Assembly (NCBI RefSeq): GCF_001665625.1
Contig: NZ_LZSY01000110.1
Span: 1 to 64,000 of the forward strand
Length of the DNA: 64,000 nucleotides
From: Mycolicibacterium peregrinum
GTDB taxonomy: Bacteria > Actinomycetota > Actinomycetes > Mycobacteriales > Mycobacteriaceae
Direction of reading: 5' to 3'
A model generated the notes under the pieces. It was given only the letters and a program-made list of their open reading frames with translations. It was not told the origin of the DNA and ran no database searches. Below are positions 54,476-62,446 of the stretch, one piece after another; position 1 is the first letter of the stretch, and every line of letters starts with the position of its first letter. The translations under genes were made by a program, and so were the position numbers.

Positions 54476-55932
54476 GCGACTATCAGCGGATGATCTCCGC
54501 CGCCACCGTGGGATACGGCGCGAAACCCTTCCCCGACGGCATCTTCGACGCCCCGGTGGACGGCAGTGTGGCCGCGGTGCACGACGCGGCCGATCCGGTC
54601 GGGTCGGTGCTGCGGGTGGCGGGCCTTTACGCGCTGGCACGGCGCGCCGGCCAACGTCCCGAACGCGTCGAATCATCGGCGTCCCCGGCACCGCCGGAGA
54701 CCCGGCCGCTGATCACCGACGCGCACGGTTTTCTCATCGAACGCGCTCTGACCGTGCGCCCCATCCTCGACGGCGCGCTCGCCGACCTCGCCGCCGCCGG
54801 CCTTCGCCTGCCCCCACGGCTGATCCCCGGGCTGCTACGGCTGCAGCAGAGTGACGTTGTGACGCAAGCACTCTGGGACGCCATCGGCAGCGGCGGTCAG
54901 TGGTATGCCGTGGAACACTACGGCCGCAACCACCGCGCGCTGCGCAACGTTGCGCGAACCGAGGCCACAGAGTGGCCCAAGGAAGCCGACTACACCCACG
55001 GTGACACCGCCAAGCGCCTGACCTGGCTGGCGACCGCGCGCACCATCGATCCCGACCGGGCCCGCGACCTGGTGGCGCAGCACTGGGTGTCCGAGGATGC
55101 TGAGTCGCGGGTGGCCCTGTTGGCGGCGTTCGCGGCACCCGAACACGACGCCGACGAGCCGTTCCTGGAGGCAGCGCTCGACGATCGGGCGGTCACGGTG
55201 CGCAGCGCCGCCATCGGCGTGCTCGGCGGGCGGTCCCGCAGCCGCTACCTGGACCGCATGAAAACTCGTGCTGCTCATATCTTCTCGGTCAAGAAGACAT
55301 TGCTGGGCGCGAAAATCGCCGTCCACCCCCTACCCGGGCCCGACGCCGCGGCAGTCCGCGACGGGCTGAGCACCACCAAGCCGGAAGCCGTCGTCGCCCG
55401 TACCCCGATCGCCTTCTGGGCCGAGGTGCTCGGCGCGGTCGCTCCGGAGAAGGTGGCTCGCGCGCTCTCGGACGCCGACCACCAATCCGTACTGGCCGCG
55501 CTGACCGGCAGTGCCTTGCGCGGCAACGACCCCACCTGGGCGGTGCCACTGTTGCAGCGTTGCCTGCCCGTCGATTACGCCGCGTACTTCGATCCCGCCA
55601 CCGCACACCCGGCGATCTCGGCCGAGTTGATCCGCGCTCTCACCGACACCGCCGAGTCCGCGCCCCTGCTCCGCATCGTGGCGGGCCTGCCGCGACCGTT
55701 CGCCCCTGACGTCGCCGCGGCTCTGTTCGGATCCCTGGCCGGAGCCGGCTGGGGCACGGCCCGCCAACGCCGCGAGGCCGCAGCGCACCTGGCCGCCGGG
55801 TACCCACTGGACTGGCTGCCGCGCTTCGCGAGGCTCACCGACCTCACCGGGGACGAGGAATTGCACAAGTTCTACGCCACCAGCTTCGAGCTGCTCACCC
55901 TGCGATCCGACCTTGCGAAGGAACTCTCATGA
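54472..55932 (+). CDS. DUF5691 family protein (HEAT-like helical repeats)
   Basis: 486 residues, GTG start overlapping the SWIM gene stop. Mostly helical and Ala/Leu-rich; segments such as AESRVALLAAFAAPEHDADEPFLEAALDDRAVTVRSAAIGVLGG read like HEAT repeats (about 190-260). No catalytic motif. The pattern (VRSAAIGVLGGRSRSRYLDRM) and the setting between a SWIM protein and a MoxR ATPase match DUF5691. A helical scaffold or adaptor for the ATPase is a reasonable guess. Coupled downstream to the ATPase by ATGA. Confidence 0.75.
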   Translation: MSDYQRMISAATVGYGAKPFPDGIFDAPVDGSVAAVHDAADPVGSVLRVAGLYALARRAGQRPERVESSASPAPPETRPLITDAHGFLIERALTVRPILDGALADLAAAGLRLPPRLIPGLLRLQQSDVVTQALWDAIGSGGQWYAVEHYGRNHRALRNVARTEATEWPKEADYTHGDTAKRLTWLATARTIDPDRARDLVAQHWVSEDAESRVALLAAFAAPEHDADEPFLEAALDDRAVTVRSAAIGVLGGRSRSRYLDRMKTRAAHIFSVKKTLLGAKIAVHPLPGPDAAAVRDGLSTTKPEAVVARTPIAFWAEVLGAVAPEKVARALSDADHQSVLAALTGSALRGNDPTWAVPLLQRCLPVDYAAYFDPATAHPAISAELIRALTDTAESAPLLRIVAGLPRPFAPDVAAALFGSLAGAGWGTARQRREAAAHLAAGYPLDWLPRFARLTDLTGDEELHKFYATSFELLTLRSDLAKELS

Positions 55933-57020
55933 CTGAAGCGACCCTGCTGCGTCCGCACGCCGAGCAATTGTTCGCCGCCGAACTCGCGGTCCTGCGCGCC
56001 GCTGACGACAAGCCCGCGCCACCCAACTGGTCGATGTCCCCGCACGCGGTCGTGCGCTATCTGCTGGGCGGGGAAACCGTTGAGGGCGTGGAGATCACCC
56101 CCAAGTACATCGGTCCCCGACGCATCGTCGAAGTGGCCGTGGCGACGCTGGCCACCGACCGGGCGCTGCTGCTGCTCGGCGTGCCGGGCACGGCCAAGAC
56201 GTGGGTGTCGGAGCATCTGGCCGCAGCCGTGACCGGGGATTCGACACTGCTGGTGCAGGGCACCGCGGGCACCGTGGAGGAAGCCGTACGGTACGGCTGG
56301 AACTACGCCCGGTTGATCGCCGAAGGGCCCTCCGAGCAGGCGCTGGTCCCCTCCCCGATCATGACCGCGATGCGCGACGGCAAGATCGCGCGGCTTGAGG
56401 AGCTCACCCGCATCCCGTCGGAGGTGCAGGACGCCCTGATCACGGTCCTCTCCGAAAAGACCCTGCCCATTCCCGAACTCGGCTCCGAGGTGCAGGCCAC
56501 GCAAGGGTTCAACGTGATCGCGACGGCCAACGACCGCGACCGCGGTGTCAACGATCTGTCGTCGGCACTGCGCCGCCGGTTCAACACCGTGGTCCTTCCG
56601 TTGCCCGCGAGCCTCGACGACGAGGTGGAGATCGTGACGCGCCGGGTGGCCGACATCAGCGGGTCACTGCAGCTGCCGAAGGTACCGACCTCAGCCGACG
56701 AGATCCGTCGGGTCGTCACGGTTTTCCGCGAACTGCGCTCCGGGTTGACCGCCGACGGCCGCAACAAGCTCAAGCAGCCGTCGGGCACGCTGTCCACCGC
56801 TGAGGCGATCTCCGTGGTGACGCAGGGCATCGCGATGTCAGCGCACTTCGGCGACGGCGTGCTGCGGCCGGCCGACACCGCGGCGGGCATCGTCGGTGCG
56901 GTGGTGAAGGATCCGGTCAACGATGCGGTGGTGTGGCTGGAGTACCTGGAGGCCGTGGTGCGCGAACGCGACGGCTGGGCCGACTTCTACCGGGCTTCGC
57001 GGGACGTGCTGAACTCGTGA
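55929..57020 (+). CDS. MoxR-family AAA+ ATPase (YehL-like)
   Basis: 363 residues. Walker A GVPGTAKT (84-91), Walker B IARLEE (about 153-158) in GKIARLEELTRIPSEVQDALI, sensor 1 Asn201 in NVIATANDRDRG, and arginine-finger region SSALRRRFN (about 211-219). This is a MoxR AAA+ module, the type that remodels or loads cofactors into client proteins together with a VWA partner. The YehL subfamily is the closest by operon context. Energy unit of a five-gene coupled operon. Overlaps neighbours by ATGA at the start and GTGA at the end. Confidence 0.93.
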   Translation: MTEATLLRPHAEQLFAAELAVLRAADDKPAPPNWSMSPHAVVRYLLGGETVEGVEITPKYIGPRRIVEVAVATLATDRALLLLGVPGTAKTWVSEHLAAAVTGDSTLLVQGTAGTVEEAVRYGWNYARLIAEGPSEQALVPSPIMTAMRDGKIARLEELTRIPSEVQDALITVLSEKTLPIPELGSEVQATQGFNVIATANDRDRGVNDLSSALRRRFNTVVLPLPASLDDEVEIVTRRVADISGSLQLPKVPTSADEIRRVVTVFRELRSGLTADGRNKLKQPSGTLSTAEAISVVTQGIAMSAHFGDGVLRPADTAAGIVGAVVKDPVNDAVVWLEYLEAVVRERDGWADFYRASRDVLNS

Positions 57021-59212
57021 CCACCCACGTCCTGGGCATTCGGCACCACGGTCCCGGGTCTGCCCGTGCCGTGCTGTCCGAGCTGGACCGGATCCAGCCG
57101 GACATCGTGGTGATCGAAGGCCCGGCCGACGCAGACCGGCTCACTACGGACGTCGACCACACGGACATGGTGCCGCCCGTGGCGATCATGGCCTACGCCG
57201 TCGACGACCCCGCGGTTTCGGCGTTCTGGCCGTTCGGCGCCTTCTCCCCCGAGTGGCAGGCCTTGTTGTGGGCAGCGCGGCACGAGGTGCCGGTGCGGTT
57301 CTGCGACCTGCCCGCCGCCACCGTGCTGGCCCAGCGCGACCAACGGCACGAGAACACGTCACGCGTCCGGGTCGATCCGATCGCTGCGCTCGCCGATGCC
57401 GCGGGCTACGACGACCCCGAACGCTGGTGGGATGACGTTATCGAATCCCGCACGGTCGAATCCCCCACGGAAGGCAGCGGATTCGAGGCGATCACCGAGG
57501 CCATGCGGACCGTGCGGGAGCTCGAGCCCGACGAAGATGACCCGATCGAACACCAGCGCGAGGCACACATGCGCCAGGTGCTCCGCAAAGCCGCGAAGGA
57601 ATTCGCGACGGTCGTCGTGGTGTGCGGAGCCTGGCACGCACCGGCGCTGGCTGGGAAACTGCCTGCCGCGAGCGCCGACGCGGCACTGTTGCGAGGGCTG
57701 CCCAAGGCCAAGTCCGCGACGGTGTGGGTGCCGTGGACACATTCGCGACTGGCCGCGGCCTCAGGTTACGGCGCAGGCGTCCGGTCACCCGGCTGGTACC
57801 AACACGCCTTCCTCGAGCGGGACCGGCCGGTGGAAACCTGGCTGACGTTGGCGGCCCGGGCATTACGCGAGCACGACATCTTCGTCTCCTCGGCGCACGT
57901 CATCGAAGGCGTCCGGCTGGCCAACGCGCTGGCCGCGATGCGGGGTCGGGCCCATCCCGGTCTCAGCGAGGTCAACGAGGCCACCGAGGCCGTGCTGTGC
58001 GAGGGGTCCGACACCCGGTTCGGGCTGATCGTGCGTGAGTTGGTCGTCGGCGAACGGCTCGGCAGCATTCCCGAACACCTGCCGATGGTGCCCCTGCTCG
58101 CCGATATCACGAAGCAGCAGAAATCGCTGCGGCTCAAACCCGATGCCAATGCCAAGCAGGTCACTCTCGACCTGCGCAAGCCCAACGATCTGGCGAAATC
58201 ACATCTGCTGCACCGGCTTACCGTGCTCGATATTCCGTGGGGCGAGCCCGAGATCGCCACCGGCCAGGGCACGTTCAAGGAACCCTGGACGCTGCAGTGG
58301 CAGCCGGAGTTCGCGGTGAGGGTCGTGATTTCGTCGGTGTGGGGCAACACCGTGTACCGCGCCTGCAAGGCGAAACTGACCGACACCGCCGAGAACGCGA
58401 CACATCTGGGCCAGGTCACCGCGGCGATAGAGGCGGCCCTGCTCGGCGGTGTCGACGAGGCTGTCCCACCTCTGCTGACCATCCTCGAGAACAAGGCCGC
58501 AGTCGACCGGGACCTGACCGAACTCATGGCGGCCCTGCCCGCGCTGGCCCGCTCGCTGCGCTACGGCGACGTGCGTCGCACCGACGCAGGCGCGCTCGGT
58601 GCGGTCACCACGTCGCTGCTGCGCCGGGTCAACGTCGGTCTTCCCGCGACGCTGACCGGGCTCGGTCCGGACGCGGCCGCCGAGATGCTCGCACACGTCA
58701 ACGCCGTCACCGATACCGTGGATCTGCTCGAGGCCGATGTGCGCGGCGAATGGCTGGCCACCATCGCACGGCTGGCCGGTCGCGACGATCTGCACGGCAG
58801 CCTGGTCGGCCGATTCGTCCGAATCGGTGTCGACGGCGCCGTGTTCACTACCGCCGAAGCGGCCCGCCGCATGCGGCGGGCCTTGAGCATCGGCGCCCCG
58901 GCCGACGAGAAGTCCGCGTGGATCGAGGGCTTCCTGTCCGGCAGCGGACTGCTGTTGGTGCACGACACCGAGCTGTTGGCTGTGATCGACGAATGGTTGA
59001 GCGGTTTGACCGCAACGGAATTCACCGATGTCCTGCCGTTGGTGCGTCGCACCTTCAGCACCTTCGACGCCGGCATCAAACGCAATATCGGGCATGCGGT
59101 GACCACCGCAGGCGCCACCGTCCATACCGAATTCGACATCGATGCCGACCGCGCCCGCCCCGTCGTGATCGCGGCGGCCGCCATCTTCGCAAGAGGTATC
59201 AACCATGGCTGA
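57017..59212 (+). CDS. DUF5682 family protein, TraB/ChaN-like N-terminus (YehM-like)
   Basis: 731 residues, GTG start overlapping the MoxR stop. The N-terminal ~230 residues show HVLGIRHHGPGSARAVLSEL (His10, His11), IVVIEGPADADRL (Glu34) and, near 200-210, VVVCGAWHAPAL. Histidine motifs with an acidic strand end resemble the TraB/ChaN/erythromycin-esterase superfamily, so a metal-dependent hydrolase is possible. The rest is helical with LTVLDIPWG and LPLVRRTFSTFDAGIKRNIG blocks. Function unknown. Between the ATPase and VWA genes it is a likely complex member or client. Confidence 0.8.
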   Translation: MTTHVLGIRHHGPGSARAVLSELDRIQPDIVVIEGPADADRLTTDVDHTDMVPPVAIMAYAVDDPAVSAFWPFGAFSPEWQALLWAARHEVPVRFCDLPAATVLAQRDQRHENTSRVRVDPIAALADAAGYDDPERWWDDVIESRTVESPTEGSGFEAITEAMRTVRELEPDEDDPIEHQREAHMRQVLRKAAKEFATVVVVCGAWHAPALAGKLPAASADAALLRGLPKAKSATVWVPWTHSRLAAASGYGAGVRSPGWYQHAFLERDRPVETWLTLAARALREHDIFVSSAHVIEGVRLANALAAMRGRAHPGLSEVNEATEAVLCEGSDTRFGLIVRELVVGERLGSIPEHLPMVPLLADITKQQKSLRLKPDANAKQVTLDLRKPNDLAKSHLLHRLTVLDIPWGEPEIATGQGTFKEPWTLQWQPEFAVRVVISSVWGNTVYRACKAKLTDTAENATHLGQVTAAIEAALLGGVDEAVPPLLTILENKAAVDRDLTELMAALPALARSLRYGDVRRTDAGALGAVTTSLLRRVNVGLPATLTGLGPDAAAEMLAHVNAVTDTVDLLEADVRGEWLATIARLAGRDDLHGSLVGRFVRIGVDGAVFTTAEAARRMRRALSIGAPADEKSAWIEGFLSGSGLLLVHDTELLAVIDEWLSGLTATEFTDVLPLVRRTFSTFDAGIKRNIGHAVTTAGATVHTEFDIDADRARPVVIAAAAIFARGINHG

Positions 59213-60359
59213 CGACACCACCCCGGACGAACGCGACCGCCGGTGGCGGCTGGTACTGGGGTCGGATGCGGACTCGCTGCCGAGCCTGCAAGCCGGTGAC
59301 GTCGAGATGGACAAGGCGCTGTCGGAGCTCTACGACCGCAAGGTTGGCCTCGGCGGATCCGCGCCCAAGGTGGCGCGGTGGCTGGGTGACATCCGAAAGT
59401 ACTTCCCCAGCACGGTGGTTCAGGTGATGCAGCAGGACGCCATTGAGCGGCTCAATCTGCGCATGCTGCTGCTCGAACCGGAGATGATGGACAGCATCGT
59501 CCCGGATCTGTCGTTGGCCACCACACTCATCACGCTGGGTGAGGCCATTCCCGACGAGTCGAAGGCCTCGGCCCGGGCACTGGTGCGCAAGGTGGTCGAG
59601 GACATCGAGCGGCGCATCGCCGACGGTACCAAGGCCACACTGCGCGGGGCGCTGTCGCGGAGCGCGCGGACCAACCGGCCGCTGGCTTCCGACATCGACT
59701 GGAATCGCACCATCGCCCGCAACCTGAAAACCTTCCAGCCGGACCTGAAGACGATCATCCCCGAACGGCTGGTCGGGTTCCGCCGCGCCGGCCGATCGGT
59801 GACCAAGGACATCGTGCTGGCCATCGACCAGTCCGGTTCGATGGCCGAATCGATCGTGTATTCAGCAGTTTTCGGGGCGGTCATCGCGTCGATGCGGTCA
59901 TTGCGCACATCCCTCGTGGTGTTCGACACCGAAGTCGTCGACCTCACCGATCTGCTCGACGATCCCGTCGACGTGCTGTTCGGTACCCAGCTCGGCGGCG
60001 GCACCGACATCAACCGGGCCATCGCGTACTGCCAGAGCTTGATCACGCGGCCCACCGACAGCATCTTCGTGCTGATCTCGGACCTCTACGAGGGTGGCGT
60101 CCGCGACGAGATGCTGGCCCGGGTCAAACAGCTCGTGGATGCGGGCGTCCAAGTGGTCGTGTTGTTGGCGCTGTCCGATTCGGGCGCACCGTCATTCGAC
60201 CGGGAGATCGCCGCCGACCTGGCTGCGATGGAGATCCCGGCGTTCGCCTGCACTCCCGACGCATTCCCCGAACTGCTGGCGCTGGCCATCACCAAGGGCG
60301 ACATCCGCGGCTGGGCTGACCGGACCGGCCTCGCTCAGCGCGGGATGGAGACGAATTGA
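59205..60359 (+). CDS. VWA domain protein, partner of the MoxR ATPase (YehP-like)
   Basis: 384 residues. The N-terminal half is helical (about 20-195). The C-terminal VWA domain has an intact metal-ion adhesion site: DxSxS as Asp208, Ser210, Ser212 in IDQSGSMAES, Thr267 in GGGTDINRA and Asp293 in LISDLYEGG. Such proteins pair with MoxR ATPases and use the metal site to grip a client. Start overlaps the DUF5682 gene by eight bases. Last gene of the operon; a hairpin follows. Confidence 0.92.
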   Translation: MADDTTPDERDRRWRLVLGSDADSLPSLQAGDVEMDKALSELYDRKVGLGGSAPKVARWLGDIRKYFPSTVVQVMQQDAIERLNLRMLLLEPEMMDSIVPDLSLATTLITLGEAIPDESKASARALVRKVVEDIERRIADGTKATLRGALSRSARTNRPLASDIDWNRTIARNLKTFQPDLKTIIPERLVGFRRAGRSVTKDIVLAIDQSGSMAESIVYSAVFGAVIASMRSLRTSLVVFDTEVVDLTDLLDDPVDVLFGTQLGGGTDINRAIAYCQSLITRPTDSIFVLISDLYEGGVRDEMLARVKQLVDAGVQVVVLLALSDSGAPSFDREIAADLAAMEIPAFACTPDAFPELLALAITKGDIRGWADRTGLAQRGMETN

Positions 60360-60368
60360 AGACGCCAA

Positions 60369-60418
60369 TTTCGACAGCAGGGCTGCTGCGCCCACCAAAG
60401 CGCGACCTGCTGTCGAAA
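60369..60418. terminator. Hairpin between the VWA gene and ipdF
   Basis: TTTCGACAGCAGG and CCTGCTGTCGAAA pair perfectly over 13 bp around a 24 base loop, in the short gap between convergent genes. The loop is longer than in classical terminators, and only a few T residues lie at each end. Confidence 0.55.
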
Positions 60419-60462
60419 GCGATGGTTCACAACCGGTTCAACCCGGCCCATAACAACGAGCC

Positions 60463-61251
60463 CTAGGCGCGCTGGCTGGAAACCGCGATGACCTCGCCGG
60501 TCAGGTAGCTCGAGTAGTCGCTGGCCAGGTAGGCGATCGTGGTGGCGATCTCCCACGGCTCGGCCGCACGGCCGAACGCCTCGTCCGAGGACAGCCGGTC
60601 CAGCAGCGCCGCGTCGGCGGACTTCTCCAGGAACTTGTGCCGCGCGATACTCGGCGACACCGCGTTGATTCGCACCCCGTACTCGACGGCTTCGATTGCG
60701 CTGCAACGAGTCAGCGCCATGACGCCGGCCTTGGCCGCGGCGTAGTGCGACTGCGAGTGCTGCGCACGCCAGCCGAGAACACTGGCGTTGTTCACGATCA
60801 CCCCGCCGTGCTCGACGTCACGGAAATAGCGCAGCGCGGCGCGGGTGGCCCGCATCACCGAGTTCAGCGTGACGTTGAGGACGCGATCCCACTCGTCGTC
60901 GGCCATGTCGACCAACGGGGTCTCGCCACCCAGGCCGGCGTTGTTCACCAGAACGTCCAGGCGGCCCATCTTTTCGACCGACCGGGCGATCAGCGCGTCG
61001 ACCGCCTCGGTGGAGGTCACGTCGCAGACCACGGCGTCGACCCGGCCCAGGCCGAGCTCGGCCAACTGGTCGCGGGTCTCGTTGAGGCGCCGCTCGTGGT
61101 AGTCGGACACCACGACGTCGGCACCCTCGAGCAGCGCGCGACGGGCGGTGGACGAGCCGATGCCGGTTCCGGCGGCGGCGGTCACCAGGACGACCTTGCC
61201 CTTCAGCAGGCCGTGGCCCTCAACCTCTTTGGGAGCTACCGACAAATCCAT
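60463..61251 (-). CDS. ipdF: Short-chain dehydrogenase of the C/D-ring pathway
   Basis: 262 residues from the ATG overlapping the fadE30 stop (TGATG); a longer frame lies inside fadE30. SDR motifs: VVLVTAAAGTGIGSSTARRAL, LVNNAGLGGETPL, NNASVLGWRAQHSQSHYAAAK with catalytic Ser, Tyr and Lys. IpdF oxidises the ring hydroxyl of 5-hydroxy HIP-type CoA thioesters. Same place as Rv3559c. Second gene of a KstR2-controlled leftward unit. Confidence 0.93.
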   Translation of the reverse strand: MDLSVAPKEVEGHGLLKGKVVLVTAAAGTGIGSSTARRALLEGADVVVSDYHERRLNETRDQLAELGLGRVDAVVCDVTSTEAVDALIARSVEKMGRLDVLVNNAGLGGETPLVDMADDEWDRVLNVTLNSVMRATRAALRYFRDVEHGGVIVNNASVLGWRAQHSQSHYAAAKAGVMALTRCSAIEAVEYGVRINAVSPSIARHKFLEKSADAALLDRLSSDEAFGRAAEPWEIATTIAYLASDYSSYLTGEVIAVSSQRA

Positions 61252-62399
61252 CAGCCCTTGGCCTCTCGGGGTAGGCCGAGCACGCGCTCGGCGATGATGT
61301 TGCGCTGGATCTCGTTGGACCCGCCATAGATGGTGTCCGAACGCGAGAACAGGTACAGCCGCTGCCACTCGTCGAATTCACCCTCGGGCAACGTCAGCCC
61401 GGCCGTACCCTGCACGTCCATGGCGATCTCGCCGAGCTCGCGATGCCAGTTGGCCCACAACAGCTTCGACACATTGTCCTGCCCGGGCTGCTCGACATCC
61501 ATGGTCGCCAGGGCGTAAGACCGCATGGCCTGCAGGCCGGTCCACGACTCGGTCAGCTTCTGGCGGATCAGCGGATCGTCGGCCGCGCCGCTGCGCTTGG
61601 CCAGCTCGACGAGGTTGGAGTGCTCGCGGGCGTAGCGGATCTGCTGGCCCAGCGTGGACACGCCGCGCTCGAAGGTCAGCGTGCCCATCGCCACGCGCCA
61701 GCCGTCACCGGGCTGACCGACGACCAGCGAGGCCTCGGTGCGGGCGTCGTCGAAGAACACCTCGTTGAACTCGGAGTCCCCGGTCAGCTGGATGATCGGG
61801 CGGATCTCGACGCCGGGCTGATCCAGCGGCACCAGCAGATAGGACAGGCCGGCGTGCCGCTTGGAGCCCTTCTCCGTGCGCGCCACGACGAAGCACCACT
61901 GCGCCCAGTGCGCGAGTGATGTCCATACCTTCTGGCCGTTGATGACCCATTCGTCGCCGACCAGCTCGGCCGTCGTCGCCACATTGGCCAGGTCACTGCC
62001 GGCGTTGGGCTCGGAGTAGCCCTGGCTCCACAGCTCGGTGACGTCGAGGATCTTGGGCAGGAACCGCTGCTGCTGTTCGGGGGTGCCGTACTCGATGAGC
62101 GTCGGCCCGAGCAGTTCCTCGCCCAGGTGGTTGACCTTGTCCGGCGCGTTCGCGCGGGCGTACTCCTCATAGAAGGCGACGCGGTGCGCGACCGACAACC
62201 CGCGGCCGCCGTGCTCCACCGGCCAGCCGAGGCAGGTCAGTCCCGCCGCGGCGAGATGCTGATTCCACGCCCGACGCTCTTCGAAGGCTTCGTGTTCACG
62301 CCCCGGTCCACCCAGGCCCTTGAGCGCTGCGAATTCGCCAACAAGATTGTCTGCGAGCCACTGCCGGACCTCGGCCCGGAACTCCTGGACCTCTATCAC
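61251..62399 (-). CDS. fadE30: Acyl-CoA dehydrogenase of the C/D-ring pathway
   Basis: 382 residues, GTG start 16 bp from a KstR2 box. Blocks: LWSQGYSEPNAGSDLANVATT, INGQKVWTSLAHWAQWCFVVAR, LTFERGVSTLGQQIRY and the C-terminal SRSDTIYGGSNEIQRNIIAERVLGLPR, which carries the flavin/catalytic loop of this clade. It dehydrogenates the propionyl side chain of 5-hydroxy HIP-CoA after FadD3 activation. Heads the fadE30-ipdF unit, divergent from fadD3, as in Rv3560c-Rv3559c. Confidence 0.93.
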   Translation of the reverse strand: MIEVQEFRAEVRQWLADNLVGEFAALKGLGGPGREHEAFEERRAWNQHLAAAGLTCLGWPVEHGGRGLSVAHRVAFYEEYARANAPDKVNHLGEELLGPTLIEYGTPEQQQRFLPKILDVTELWSQGYSEPNAGSDLANVATTAELVGDEWVINGQKVWTSLAHWAQWCFVVARTEKGSKRHAGLSYLLVPLDQPGVEIRPIIQLTGDSEFNEVFFDDARTEASLVVGQPGDGWRVAMGTLTFERGVSTLGQQIRYAREHSNLVELAKRSGAADDPLIRQKLTESWTGLQAMRSYALATMDVEQPGQDNVSKLLWANWHRELGEIAMDVQGTAGLTLPEGEFDEWQRLYLFSRSDTIYGGSNEIQRNIIAERVLGLPREAKG

Positions 62400-62415
62400 C
62401 CCTGTAGGCTAACCT

Positions 62416-62429
62416 ACCAAGCACTTGCT
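62416..62429. promoter_or_regulatory. KstR2 operator between fadE30 and fadD3
   Basis: ACCAAGCACTTGCT matches AnCAAGnnCTTGnT exactly. It lies 16 bases from the fadE30 GTG and 17 from the fadD3 ATG, almost centred, so one bound repressor blocks both directions. Confidence 0.92.
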
Positions 62430-62446
62430 TTGTTAAGGGAGCATCG

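Noticed and set aside
58237..59427. Arg-rich 396-codon frame overlapping the DUF5682 and VWA genes in another frame
   Set aside because: Arginine-rich shadow translation; the two real genes have intact motifs and coupled junctions.
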